DNA of 64,000 nt from positions 155,699 through 219,698 of the forward strand of contig NZ_JAFBIQ010000002.1 of NCBI RefSeq assembly GCF_021531315.1, written 5' to 3'. The notes beneath the pieces are model-generated. The model was not told the origin of the DNA. It searched no databases and worked only from the letters and a program-made list of their open reading frames with translations. The translations under genes and the position numbers were made by a program. Shown here in pieces: positions 51,805 to 60,947 of this stretch; position 1 is the first letter of the stretch; each line of letters begins with the position of its first letter. Source of the stretch: Oscillibacter valericigenes (GTDB lineage: Bacteria; Bacillota; Clostridia; Oscillospirales; Oscillospiraceae).

Positions 51805-53272
51805 TCTGAGCATCAACAAGGTCGGTCTGGAGCATAACATTCAGAAGGCCAAGGAAAACAATGTCATCATCCCCACCATCGCCGAGATGCAGCACCCCGA
51901 GACCATTCCCGAAAAAATTCAAGCAAAGCTGAAGAATGTGGGTCTCTGGGATGTCAATCCCCTCAACCTCTTCCGCATCACCTGGAAGAATGAGGCGAAG
52001 GAGTCCGGCGGCCTCTTCCAGGAGGTCCCCAACTATGTAGAGATCCCCAGCGAGCTTTCGGGCGTACCCTGCCGCATCATCGCCATGGCGGGCAAGTGGT
52101 TCCCCACGGGCTGCCACAAGGTTGGCGCGTCCTTCGGCTGCCTTGCCCCGCGCCTCGTGACCGGTCAGTTCGACGCGAACTATCACCACGCCGTATGGCC
52201 CTCCACCGGCAACTACTGCCGCGGCGGCGCGTTCAATTCCAAGCTCTTGGCCGTTGACTCCGTTGCCATTCTCCCCGCCGAGATGAGCAAGGAGCGTTTC
52301 GACTGGCTCTCCAAGATCGCCGGTCAGGTCATCGCCACCCCCGGCTGCGAGAGCAATGTCAAGGAGATCTTCGATAAGACCTGGGAGCTCAAGCAGGATC
52401 CCAGCATGATGATCTTCAACCAGTTTGAGGAAATGGGCAATCCCCTGTGGCACTACAATGTCACCGGTTATGCCCTCGCCGATCTCTTTGAAGCCGTGAA
52501 GAAGCCCGGTCAGAACTTTGCCGGCGCCTGCTTTACCTCCGGCTCCGCGGGCACCATGAGCGCGGGCGATCTGCTCAAGGAACGCTATCCCCAGCTCAAG
52601 CTCGGCGTGGGCGAGGCGCTCCAGTGCCCCACCATTCTCGAAAACGGCTTCGGCGGCCACCGCATCGAGGGCATCGGCGACAAGCACATTCCGTGGATCC
52701 ACAATGTGAAGAACACCGATATGGCCATCGCCATCGACGATGAGGACTCCCAGCGCCTGCTGCGCCTCTTCAACACCAAGGAGGGCCAGAAGTATCTGAA
52801 GGAAGAGCTCAAGCTCTCCGACGAGCTGATCGAAAAGCTCACTTGGCTCGGCATCTCCGGCATCGCCAATGTCCTTTGCTGCATCAAGATGGCGAAGTAC
52901 TATGAGCTGACCGAAAATGATGTCCTCGCCACCGTGCTGACCGACTCTGCCGCGATGTACGGCAGCCGCATTGAGGAGCTCAACGAGCTGCACGGCGCGT
53001 ACAACACCGCGGAGGCCCGCCTCGACCACGAGCTGCATATGCTCGGCCTCAAGACCGACAGCCTCATGGAGCTGACCTACACCGACCGCAAGCGTATCCA
53101 CAACCTCAAGTACTATACTTGGGTCGAGCAGCAGGCGCGCGATGTCAAGGATCTCAACGCGCTTTGGTACGACACCAAGAACACTTGGGACGCCGTCCAT
53201 GCGCAGGCCGCCGAGCTCGACGAGCTCATCAACGAGTTCAACGAGGCCACCGGCCTTCTCAAGGCGCTCTAA
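51791..53272 (+). CDS. Fold-type-II PLP-dependent lyase of the purine locus
   Basis: 493 aa; AGGAGG directly upstream of the ATG, which overlaps the regulator gene by 14 bases. PLP lysine is Lys110 in TGCHKVGASFG; asparagine/glycine substrate loop STGNYCRGGAFN; phosphate-binding Gly-rich loop TSGSAGTMSAGDLL. It is annotated in relatives only as a pyridoxal-phosphate-dependent beta subunit-like protein. In E. coli the corresponding slot beside ygeW-ygeY is ygeX (2,3-diaminopropionate ammonia-lyase, ~400 aa); this protein is ~95 residues longer and not an obvious orthologue. An ammonia-releasing lyase role is the best guess. Confidence 0.75.
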   Translation: MGKIDLSINKVGLEHNIQKAKENNVIIPTIAEMQHPETIPEKIQAKLKNVGLWDVNPLNLFRITWKNEAKESGGLFQEVPNYVEIPSELSGVPCRIIAMAGKWFPTGCHKVGASFGCLAPRLVTGQFDANYHHAVWPSTGNYCRGGAFNSKLLAVDSVAILPAEMSKERFDWLSKIAGQVIATPGCESNVKEIFDKTWELKQDPSMMIFNQFEEMGNPLWHYNVTGYALADLFEAVKKPGQNFAGACFTSGSAGTMSAGDLLKERYPQLKLGVGEALQCPTILENGFGGHRIEGIGDKHIPWIHNVKNTDMAIAIDDEDSQRLLRLFNTKEGQKYLKEELKLSDELIEKLTWLGISGIANVLCCIKMAKYYELTENDVLATVLTDSAAMYGSRIEELNELHGAYNTAEARLDHELHMLGLKTDSLMELTYTDRKRIHNLKYYTWVEQQARDVKDLNALWYDTKNTWDAVHAQAAELDELINEFNEATGLLKAL

Positions 53273-53449
53273 GAAGCAGAGACAAAGCCTGCTCCGAAAC
53301 GCCACCGCAGCAGCGGCTGAGCGGAAAGAGGAGCAGACCGGATCGAAAGCTGAATAAAATTTCATTGCACAGCGTGTGCAGCATCCCCGCAGATAGGGGC
53401 CGGCAATGGCAGGTCAAGGGCGCAGCCCTTGCGCTTCTCTGGGGTTTCC
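53273..53449 (+). other. Palindrome-rich intergenic stretch
   Basis: Contains short inverted repeats including AAGGGCGCAGCCCTT (about 53417-53431) between two PLP-enzyme genes. Similar GGGCGCAGCCC-type hairpins are, in my recollection, scattered in intergenic regions of this bacterial group. No gene. Confidence 0.35.
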
Positions 53450-53488
53450 AAAAGGGGATATCTCTTACGGTAAGAGATATCCCCTTTT
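53450..53488 (+). terminator. Terminator of the PLP lyase gene
   Basis: Perfect 18-bp stem (53450-53467 with 53471-53488), CGG loop, TTTT at the 3' end. Confidence 0.85.
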
Positions 53489-53613
53489 GAGCGGCATCTG
53501 CGCCTGTGCGGGTATATGTCTCCTCAGCCGCTGCTGCGGCGGGGTTACGAAGCGATTGCTTTTGCTGCGGGATTCGAGACCATTTTCAATCTTCCGTTTT
53601 AGGAGAAATGATT

Positions 53614-54855
53614 ATGCTGAAAAATGTGAAATGCGCGCGCTGCGTCAAGTGCGGCAAGGAATACGAGGCCGTGCCCAACCTCACGAACTGCTCGTGCGGC
53701 GGTATCCTCGACATCATCTACGATTACGATTACATCAAGGCCAATCTCACCAAGGAAAAGCTCAAGAGCCGCCCGAACACGATGTGGCGCTACCGCGAGC
53801 TGCTGCCCGTGGAGGAGACCACGCCCGACACGCCGCTGCGCGTGGGCTGGAGCCCGCTCTATGAGGGGGACCGTCTTGCGAAGCTCCTCGGCCTCAAGAA
53901 GCTGTGGGTGAAGGACGACGGCCAGAACCCCACTGCGTCCCTCAAGGACCGTGCCTCCGCTATGGCGGTCGCCAAGGCGAAGGAGGCGGGCGCGGAGATC
54001 ATCGCGTGCTCCTCCACCGGCAATGCGGCCAGCTCGCTCGCGGGCAACGCCGCCGCCGCGGGGCTCAAGACCTTCATTTTTGTGCCCGCGCGCGCGCCCA
54101 AGGGCAAGGTCGCTCAGCTGATGACCTTCGGCGCGAATGTCATTTCCGTGCAGGGCAACTATGAAGAGACCTTCGAGCTTTCCAAGAAGGCCATCGACAA
54201 GTGGGGCTGGTACAACCGCAACGCCGCCATCAATCCCTACCTCTCCGAGGGAAAAAAGACCGTCTCGCTCGAGATCGCCGAGCAGCTCGGCTGGGAGATG
54301 CCGGACTACCTTGCCATCTCCGTCGGCGACGGCTGCACCATCGCGGGCGTGTGGAAGGGGCTCAAGGACCTCTACGCTATCGGCTTTATCGATAAGCTCC
54401 CGCGCCTCATCTCCGCGCAGGCAGAGGGCTGCCACCCCATCAACCGCGCCATCGCGGAGAATAAGCCCTGGAAACCGATGGAGGAAAATACCCTCGCCGA
54501 CTCCATCGCCGTCGGCGTGCCGCGCAACGCGGACAAGGCGCTCACGGCGATCCGCGAGTCGAACGGCATCGTGGTGGATGTTTCCGACGAGGAGATCATG
54601 GCGGCGCAGAAGCTGCTCGGCACCGCCTGCGGCGTCTTCGGCGAGCCTGCGGGCGTCGCCGGCACGGCGGCGGTGAAGAAGCTCTGCGACGAGGGCGTCC
54701 TCGGCGAAAACGACACGGTCGTCTCCGTCGTCACGGGCAACGGATTGAAGGACGTTGCCAACGCCATCAAATTCTGCGGTGAGCCGATGAGTCTGCCGAA
54801 CGACCTTGACCTGCTGGTCGCGGAGTTCGACAAGCGCGGCATCGAGACCAAATGA
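53614..54855 (+). CDS. Threonine synthase-like PLP enzyme
   Basis: 413 aa from the ATG at 53614; AGGAGA is 7 bases upstream, too close to the ATG at 53608. An N-terminal zinc-ribbon-like cluster (Cys7, 10, 13, 26, 28) is followed by the ThrC fold: PLP lysine Lys111 in TASLKDRASAMAV, STGNAASSLAGNAAAAGLKT, SVGDGCTIAGVWKGL. Archaeal/Clostridia-type (class II short) threonine synthase, which converts O-phosphohomoserine to threonine. Its place beside a purine locus, without hom or thrB, leaves a specialised lyase role open. Confidence 0.75.
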   Translation: MLKNVKCARCVKCGKEYEAVPNLTNCSCGGILDIIYDYDYIKANLTKEKLKSRPNTMWRYRELLPVEETTPDTPLRVGWSPLYEGDRLAKLLGLKKLWVKDDGQNPTASLKDRASAMAVAKAKEAGAEIIACSSTGNAASSLAGNAAAAGLKTFIFVPARAPKGKVAQLMTFGANVISVQGNYEETFELSKKAIDKWGWYNRNAAINPYLSEGKKTVSLEIAEQLGWEMPDYLAISVGDGCTIAGVWKGLKDLYAIGFIDKLPRLISAQAEGCHPINRAIAENKPWKPMEENTLADSIAVGVPRNADKALTAIRESNGIVVDVSDEEIMAAQKLLGTACGVFGEPAGVAGTAAVKKLCDEGVLGENDTVVSVVTGNGLKDVANAIKFCGEPMSLPNDLDLLVAEFDKRGIETK

Positions 54856-55487
54856 GAGAAAAAATAGCGCCGCGCGAGTTCTGGAACCACCGCTCGCAGC
54901 ATTATGACGAGCAATCGGGAGCGGCGTATGCGGACGCCTACCGCAAAACGGCGGAGCGCATCCGCCCCTATCTCACGCCGAACGACCGTGTGCTGGATTT
55001 CGCCTGCGGCACGGGACTTGTCACGCTGCCGGTCGCGCAGATGGCCGCCGAGGTGTGCGCCATCGACATTTCGGACGAGATGGTGCGGCACCTGAAGAAA
55101 AAAATAGCAGAGCAGGGGATCGGCAACGTCAGAGCCTCGTGCATGGATCTCTTTGACGATAGCCTGCGGCCCGGCAGCTTTGACGCGGTGGTCGCCTGCA
55201 ACGTGCTGCTCTACCTTGAAAACCGCGCGGAGGTGCTCGCGCGCATCCGTGAGCTGCTGCGACCGGAGGGAATGTTCCTCTCGGCGACGGACTGCCTGGG
55301 CGAGCGGCTCACACGCGAGGGTGTTCGCAAGTGGTGGCGCAGCCACACGGGGAAAATGCCCTATGTGTCGTTTGACCGGATGCGCACGCTGGAGGCGTCC
55401 ATCGCCGCGGCGGGCTTTGAGGTGCTGGAGACCGAAAACCTGTTTCCCGCGCCGCCGAACCTCTTTGTCGCAGCAAGAAAAAAGTGA
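54852..55487 (+). CDS. Class I SAM-dependent methyltransferase
   Basis: 211 aa. AdoMet motif I VLDFACGTGLVTLPVAQM, acidic end of strand 2 CAIDISDEMVRHL, motif IV FDAVVACNVLLYLENRAEVL. The start overlaps the preceding gene as ATGA. Substrate not predictable; the KWWRSHTGKMPYVSF segment is not one I know. Confidence 0.8.
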   Translation: MREKIAPREFWNHRSQHYDEQSGAAYADAYRKTAERIRPYLTPNDRVLDFACGTGLVTLPVAQMAAEVCAIDISDEMVRHLKKKIAEQGIGNVRASCMDLFDDSLRPGSFDAVVACNVLLYLENRAEVLARIRELLRPEGMFLSATDCLGERLTREGVRKWWRSHTGKMPYVSFDRMRTLEASIAAAGFEVLETENLFPAPPNLFVAARKK

Positions 55488-55495
55488 ACGAACAC

Positions 55496-55523
55496 AGGAG
55501 CGCGGGCTGCGGCCCGCGCTCCT
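55496..55523 (+). terminator. Hairpin after the methyltransferase gene
   Basis: Perfect 12-bp GC-rich stem (55496-55507 with 55512-55523). Weak U tract, so termination is probable but not certain. Confidence 0.6.
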
Positions 55524-55583
55524 GCGCCGAGAAATGATCTGAAGCAAGGCACGCCTCCATACTCTCGAACTGATGCTATTAAA

Positions 55584-55629
55584 TTATTGCAAACTGGTAT
55601 TTGCAATAAGACCAGCTCGCTGTTATGAT
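55584..55629 (+). promoter_or_regulatory. Promoter with palindromic operator for the ECF S gene
   Basis: TTATTGCAAA-N6-TTTGCAATAA (55584-55609) is a perfect 10-bp inverted repeat. Its right arm contains the -35 box TTGCAA (55601-55606), 17 bases before TATGAT (55624-55629). A repressor at the palindrome would cover the -35 box. Which regulator binds is unknown. Confidence 0.7.
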
Positions 55630-55651
55630 GGGGGCATCTCAGGAAAGGGAA

Positions 55652-56215
55652 GTGTTTTCCATCAACCAGAAGAATATCAATAAGCTGACCGCGCTGGGCA
55701 TGATGTGTGCCATGGTATTTGTCAGCAACTATCTGCGCGTCACTATGCCCATCGCCATCGGCGGGCGGACCTCGTTCACGCTGGCCAACATCATGTGCTG
55801 CCTCTCCGGCTTGCTGCTCGGCCCCGTGGGCGGCTTGGCCTCCGGTCTCGGGTCGGCGCTCTATGACCTGACCAACCCCGCTTATGCCGCGGAATGCTGG
55901 ATCACCTTTATCACCAAGGGCATCATGGGCATGGTGGCCGGCTTTGCCATGCGCGACCGTGCGACGCCCATGTATGGCCGTTGCACGGCTGCCGCTGCGC
56001 TGGGCTGTCTGGCCTACTACATCCTCTATTTTTTCAAGTCCTTTGCCTATGACGGCCTGCTCCTCGGCGGGCTCACCGCCGCCACTGCGGCCGCTGCGCT
56101 GGTCTTAAAGATCCCCGCATCTATTTTTAACGCCGCAGTGGCCATTCTTCTCTCGCCGCCGCTGTGCATCGCCCTGCGCAAGGCCCTGCATCAGGCCAAT
56201 ATCCAGATGCCCTGA
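55652..56215 (+). CDS. ECF transporter S component (vitamin/cofactor uptake)
   Basis: 187 aa from the GTG at 55652; the ATG at 55625 lies inside the -10 box, so it cannot be used. Six membrane segments (LTALGMMCAMVFVSNYLRV, FTLANIMCCLSGLLLGPVGG, ITKGIMGMVAGFAM, YYILYFFKSFAYDGLLL, AALVLKIPASIFNAAVAILL). The layout GLLLGPVGGLASGLGSALYD is usual for Energy-Coupling-Factor S components, which bind a vitamin and dock to a shared EcfAA'T module encoded elsewhere. The ligand is not evident. Confidence 0.75.
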   Translation: MFSINQKNINKLTALGMMCAMVFVSNYLRVTMPIAIGGRTSFTLANIMCCLSGLLLGPVGGLASGLGSALYDLTNPAYAAECWITFITKGIMGMVAGFAMRDRATPMYGRCTAAAALGCLAYYILYFFKSFAYDGLLLGGLTAATAAAALVLKIPASIFNAAVAILLSPPLCIALRKALHQANIQMP

Positions 56216-56290
56216 CACGGACGGATCGCACGAGCCGAGTAGTGCGGATTGAACGCGCGGGCTTCTATCCCGCTGATCGTTTTGGAGCAA

Positions 56291-56315
56291 AATCGGAGCC
56301 GTTTCGGCTCCGATT
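56291..56315. terminator. Bidirectional terminator
   Basis: Perfect 10-bp stem (56291-56300 with 56306-56315), GTTTC loop, T-rich on both sides, between convergent ECF S and surface-protein genes. Confidence 0.75.
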
Positions 56316-56341
56316 GCTTTTCCTCCGTGGACGGGGTGCGC

Positions 56342-59300
56342 TCACAGCGTTGCCCGCAGGAAGCGCATGAGCATGGCCGCGACCTGTCCGCGCCGGGCAA
56401 GGCCCTGCGGCGCCGCCAGATTGCTGCCCACGCCGTTCATGATGCCGTTTTCCGCACACCACTTCACGGCGGCGTATGCCCAGTCGCTCACCGCGCCCGC
56501 GTCATCGAAGCGCAGCGCGCCGCTGACGGCGGGGGAGTCGGCATAGCGATAGAGCATCGCCGCAAGCTGCTCGCGAGTGACCTCCTGCTCAGGGTTCGTG
56601 CCGTCGGATATGCCGTTCGCCTTCGCCCACTCCGTTCCCTTGGTGTACCACTGCTCGCCGCCGGATGTATCCACGCCGGCAAGGCGGGCCAGCACGGTGT
56701 TGACCATGCCGCGTGTCATCGGCAGATCCGGCGCGAACTCGCTGCCGCTCACGCCGTTGAACAGCTCGCGGGCGGACGCAAACTCCACAGCCTCCTTCGC
56801 CCAGTGCTTCTGCGTGTCCTCAAAATGATTGGCGTTGTCCGCGATCCTGACCTGCATAGTTCCCTCCGCGCGGAAGGCAATGCCGGTGTCCGTCACGACG
56901 GAGTTTTTCAATATCTCCTCCGTGCCGTCCGGGTGGACGAGTACGGCGACCATGCCGCCGGTCGGCGCGCTCACGGGAAGGTCCACGCGGGTACTGCCGA
57001 CCTTCTTGGGAACGCTGACGGACGCGGTGATTCCGCCGCCTGCGGGCGCGGAGGTCTCGACCGTCGTGCCGTCGGCGCGCTTTTCAACGGCTCTGAAGCT
57101 GCCGTCTGGCTTTGCCGTGGTCTCGACCGTCGTGCCGTCGGGCTTCGTCGTGGTTTCGACCACCGTCCCGTCTGGCTTTGTTTCCACCTTTGTGGCCGAG
57201 CCGTTCGCACCGGTGGGCGTTTCGCCCTTTGTGACTGGTGTGACCGGCTTCCAACTGCCGGCTCCCGGCTCGCTCGTCCAGTCGGAGGTAAAGTATATTT
57301 CGATGCTGTCGCCGTTCCTTAAGCCTTGCGCGGACATATACCGGTCAACGAGTTTGCCGTTGACACGATACATCCAGCCGGAATTCTTGCCTTCGTCGAA
57401 CTCCTCCAGCGTTTTGCCGCTGTCGCTCGTGATGGAGGCGATGTAGCTGCCGCGGCGCTTGCAGGTGTAGCGGTGCTTGGCCAGCATATCGGAGAACACA
57501 TCAAAGGCGGTGCTGCCCTCGGCGTATTTGAGCTTTGTCTCGCTAAAGCCCATGCCGCTGCCGGCGAGCGCGAAGGAGACGCTGACGGTCGGTCGGACAG
57601 CCAGCGCGCGCTTGGCTGCCTGCATCCGCACCGTGTTGCCGACACCCTGCGCATACTGCGTGCCGGTTACGACCAGATCGATTGTAACAGGCTGCTTATA
57701 GAGCTTCTGGAAATCTGCGTTCTGCGGGTACTTCTCGGCATACTTGCCAAGCGTCTCGCTGGAAAGGTAGCTTGTAACGGTGACGGCCTTGCTCTCCTTC
57801 TGACGGCTGACGAGCAGGTTCTCATGGGCTACCACATCCGCGTTGCTCGAGCGGAACAGACGCCAGATCTGCTGGTCGTACCAGTTGTCCAGCGGAACGG
57901 GCACGATGCCGTGATTTTTGAGGTACTTGCGGTCGTAGACCCAGGTCAGTTGACCGCCCGTGCCCAAATAGCACTCCTGGAAGGCGTGCAGATCGGTGGT
58001 GATGTTGTCCTCCTCGGCGTTGCCGTTGCAGATGCCGTCCCAGTAAGCGTCCTTGACCTTTGCCATCAGCGCGATTTCCGCGTCGATCTCGGCCTGCGTC
58101 AGCGGCTGGACGGAAACGATGACGCTCTTTTCCGCCAAAACCGGCAGATTGGCATAGTCTCTGCCGCTGCCGCTCGGACGGTCGAGGACCTTCACCGTCA
58201 GCGTGACGGTCTTTGCCGCCTCGCCGGGCAGCGGGCGGTAAATATTGACGCGCGCGGCGTTCGCCACATCGGGGGTTTCGATCACGGCGGTGTCGCTGCT
58301 GGTGATGACCACCGGCGTGTACTTGCCGTCGATCTTGAGGTCGCGCGTGGTCGGGAACTGAATGTCGTTGCTGGTGGTGTAAACACCATTTGCATCGGCC
58401 ATCAGCTTCTCACCGGTAACGAAATCCTTCAAGCCGGGGGCCGCAAGTGCATCGTTCAGCTTCTGCTGATAAAGTGCCGCGCGGTCGGCAGCATCTGCGT
58501 TGCCCTTCACCGTGACCTCGAACACCTTATAGAGCACGATGGACGGCTCGCTGCCGATTTCATTATTCGTGAAGTTGAACGTGAACGTCGCCGTCAGGAC
58601 CGCCTGCTGGTCGATGGTCGATCTGGTGATCGTGCCGTCATTCGCAATGATGGTCGGGTCACTGCTCGTCCACGAGATCGTTGTCCACTTGCCGGAGGTC
58701 GGCAGCATCAGGGCTTCCGTGGTCAGCTCGGGCAGCGTGGTCTGATCGAGGACCTCCTTGGTCATGAAGTCGCGCACCTTGTCTGCGTCCCAGTAAACAG
58801 TGACCGGAATCTCGACCGCTTTCGTTTCCTTGCCGCAGGTCAGCGTGAACGACGCCGTGTAGGTGTCGAACCGCTGAAAAGTGGTGGTCAGATCAGTGGT
58901 AGTCAGGTCAGTGTAAAAATAGGTGATATTGCCGTTTTCGGAAATATCGGAGTGCGCCTCATTTGCAGTCGCGTTCTGCGGCGTTTTTCCCGTATACGTC
59001 ACGCCGACATCCGGGAATTCCTTCGCCAGCCGGGTCTCCACCATCGTCTGCACGTTGCTGTCCTTGCCGAACCGGGGGTGAAGGGCCCCCATATTTTCCA
59101 GCTTGGAAGCCGCTTCATCCAGCGTTTCCTTGTCCGCGTCGACCGCCTGCGCGGTCTTGGACTTAACGACAAATGTGATCGGCAATTCAGCCTTTTTGCC
59201 GTTAAGCGTGAGCTTTGCCGTTAAGGTAACTTCCTGCTTGTCCTCGGCGGGCAGAGTCACCTTGCCCTTCTTCGGGTCGATCACAGACGAATCGCTGCTC

Positions 59301-60925
59301 TCCCAAGTGATCGTCGAGCCGTTCCCACCCTTGTCCGGCAGCGTCAGCGTGGTCTCGGCTGTGATGGTGGTCGAGGACACGCCGAGCTTTTCCAGCGTCA
59401 GCGCGGCCTTATCGAACGCCAAAAGAGCGTCGTCGCCGGACAGCACCTCAGCAGCTCTGTGCTGATCGTGCGCACTTACGATCTTCCCGCCGCAGGCGAC
59501 CTCTACTTGAATACGATTCGCACTATACTCTTCGGGGATTAGATATTTTTTCTCCGTTGCGCGAGAGAGCTTTTCGCTCATCGTGCTGAATGTATCATAG
59601 CAATACCACTGATAGGTCAGCTTGGGATAGTTTTCCTCATCATAGGGAAGATCGCCCACCAGCACTTTGGCTTCTACCGTCTGTCCCGGGGCGATAACAC
59701 TGCTTGTCGGGTTGATGATATCAACATAAGTGATATGAGGGATTACCGTAATAACAACGCTATCAGAATAGGACTCTCCGTTATAGGTTACCGTCGCCGT
59801 GACAGTCGCGGTTCCGCCTGTTTTGCCCAAAGCGTTTACAACGAGCGCGCCAGAATTGTTCTCAGCGGTTGTGAACGCAGCTGCGTCCGATTTTGCCGGA
59901 TAGCCCCATGTGACCGCCGGTTTTTCGTCCCCCATGCCGATATATGAAATTGTCAAGGTGGTATTCGTAGCGTTGTTGCCGCCGGCAACCGTCCAAAGCG
60001 TTTTGCCACCGGAGATCGAAATGCCGGGTTTAGGCGGCGCGGGCGGATTGACACTTTCACCCGCCTGCCATGAGAGGATCGGATAGCCGTTGTTGATGTT
60101 GTTTTCATCAGCGACAAATTTACCGCTGCTAACCAAATTTGCAACCTCAGCAATATTTGAGCCATCTGAGCCATCTGCAGAAAAGCAATTTTCCTTTGAA
60201 GCTTTACCTCCGCCGAAAATATCACCTTTATTGTTCTTTGTGCTAGTTAAATTAACATTCCCCGTAGAATACGATGAACTAATTCTACTTGCGCACTGTC
60301 CAACAATGCCACCTGCATAGTTAAAACCAGTAATGTCACCACGATTATAGCAATACGAAACAGAGTGTCCACTTCCTAAATTACCAATAATACCACCAAC
60401 TTGTGAATTATTACCGGTAATCTTGCCTATATTAACGCAACCTTCAATCGTTAATTTATTTTGGTTGCCACTGCAATCACCTAAAATACCACCAACGCTC
60501 TTATTACCGCTGATAGTAGCATCGTTTTTACAGTTGATGATAGAAATTTCTCCAGAATAAACATTGGCAAATCCTGCAATACCGCCAATTTTGTTATTGC
60601 TTCCTGCGCTCACCTTGCCCGTCACAATAACATTTTTTATAATCGCTTTGCCCGCTAATGTTTTGAACAAACCTAAATTAGCCTTGCTTTGCTCAATATT
60701 TAATGTTATCGTATACCCGTTGCCGTCAAAGGTGCCGGAAAAGTCATTCGCATACGGCGTGCTAACCGTAATATCCTCCGTCAAAATATAATTGCCGTTT
60801 GCATCCATTTCCGCAAACTGCTCCGGTGTGCTGATTTTTTTAGCCTCCGCCGCCCATGCCGTGGCCGGCAGCAGGCCGAGCGCCAGCACAAGCGCCAGCA
60901 GCAGAGAAATCACCCGTTTTTTCAT
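56342..60925 (-). CDS. Giant SLH-anchored surface protein with DUF4430 domain, under B12 riboswitch
   Basis: 1527 aa from the ATG at 60925 (AGGAGG at good distance; MKKRVISLLLALVLALGLLP signal peptide, cleavage near AWAA). Residues ~60-260 carry GLUG-like repeats (GKVSAGSNNKIGGIAG, SVGGILGDCSGNQ, QVGGIIGNLG). Residues ~290-1060 hold several Ig-like domains, some of the atrophied type (STITWESSDSSVIDPKKG). Residues ~1110-1212 form DUF4430, similar to the transcobalamin C-terminal domain (EGSTAFDVFSDMLAKH, SGWMYRVNGKLVDRYMSAQG). A Thr/Lys linker precedes three SLH motifs (~1367-1527). Located on the wall surface. The riboswitch suggests expression when B12 is scarce. Confidence 0.85.
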   Translation of the reverse strand: MKKRVISLLLALVLALGLLPATAWAAEAKKISTPEQFAEMDANGNYILTEDITVSTPYANDFSGTFDGNGYTITLNIEQSKANLGLFKTLAGKAIIKNVIVTGKVSAGSNNKIGGIAGFANVYSGEISIINCKNDATISGNKSVGGILGDCSGNQNKLTIEGCVNIGKITGNNSQVGGIIGNLGSGHSVSYCYNRGDITGFNYAGGIVGQCASRISSSYSTGNVNLTSTKNNKGDIFGGGKASKENCFSADGSDGSNIAEVANLVSSGKFVADENNINNGYPILSWQAGESVNPPAPPKPGISISGGKTLWTVAGGNNATNTTLTISYIGMGDEKPAVTWGYPAKSDAAAFTTAENNSGALVVNALGKTGGTATVTATVTYNGESYSDSVVITVIPHITYVDIINPTSSVIAPGQTVEAKVLVGDLPYDEENYPKLTYQWYCYDTFSTMSEKLSRATEKKYLIPEEYSANRIQVEVACGGKIVSAHDQHRAAEVLSGDDALLAFDKAALTLEKLGVSSTTITAETTLTLPDKGGNGSTITWESSDSSVIDPKKGKVTLPAEDKQEVTLTAKLTLNGKKAELPITFVVKSKTAQAVDADKETLDEAASKLENMGALHPRFGKDSNVQTMVETRLAKEFPDVGVTYTGKTPQNATANEAHSDISENGNITYFYTDLTTTDLTTTFQRFDTYTASFTLTCGKETKAVEIPVTVYWDADKVRDFMTKEVLDQTTLPELTTEALMLPTSGKWTTISWTSSDPTIIANDGTITRSTIDQQAVLTATFTFNFTNNEIGSEPSIVLYKVFEVTVKGNADAADRAALYQQKLNDALAAPGLKDFVTGEKLMADANGVYTTSNDIQFPTTRDLKIDGKYTPVVITSSDTAVIETPDVANAARVNIYRPLPGEAAKTVTLTVKVLDRPSGSGRDYANLPVLAEKSVIVSVQPLTQAEIDAEIALMAKVKDAYWDGICNGNAEEDNITTDLHAFQECYLGTGGQLTWVYDRKYLKNHGIVPVPLDNWYDQQIWRLFRSSNADVVAHENLLVSRQKESKAVTVTSYLSSETLGKYAEKYPQNADFQKLYKQPVTIDLVVTGTQYAQGVGNTVRMQAAKRALAVRPTVSVSFALAGSGMGFSETKLKYAEGSTAFDVFSDMLAKHRYTCKRRGSYIASITSDSGKTLEEFDEGKNSGWMYRVNGKLVDRYMSAQGLRNGDSIEIYFTSDWTSEPGAGSWKPVTPVTKGETPTGANGSATKVETKPDGTVVETTTKPDGTTVETTAKPDGSFRAVEKRADGTTVETSAPAGGGITASVSVPKKVGSTRVDLPVSAPTGGMVAVLVHPDGTEEILKNSVVTDTGIAFRAEGTMQVRIADNANHFEDTQKHWAKEAVEFASARELFNGVSGSEFAPDLPMTRGMVNTVLARLAGVDTSGGEQWYTKGTEWAKANGISDGTNPEQEVTREQLAAMLYRYADSPAVSGALRFDDAGAVSDWAYAAVKWCAENGIMNGVGSNLAAPQGLARRGQVAAMLMRFLRATL

Positions 60926-60947
60926 CTTTTCTTCCTCCTTTTGCATG

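Noticed and set aside
51698..53365. Leftward open frame of 555 codons opposite the PLP lyase
   Set aside because: Shadow of a well-supported gene; low-complexity Leu/Val/Gly composition without motifs.
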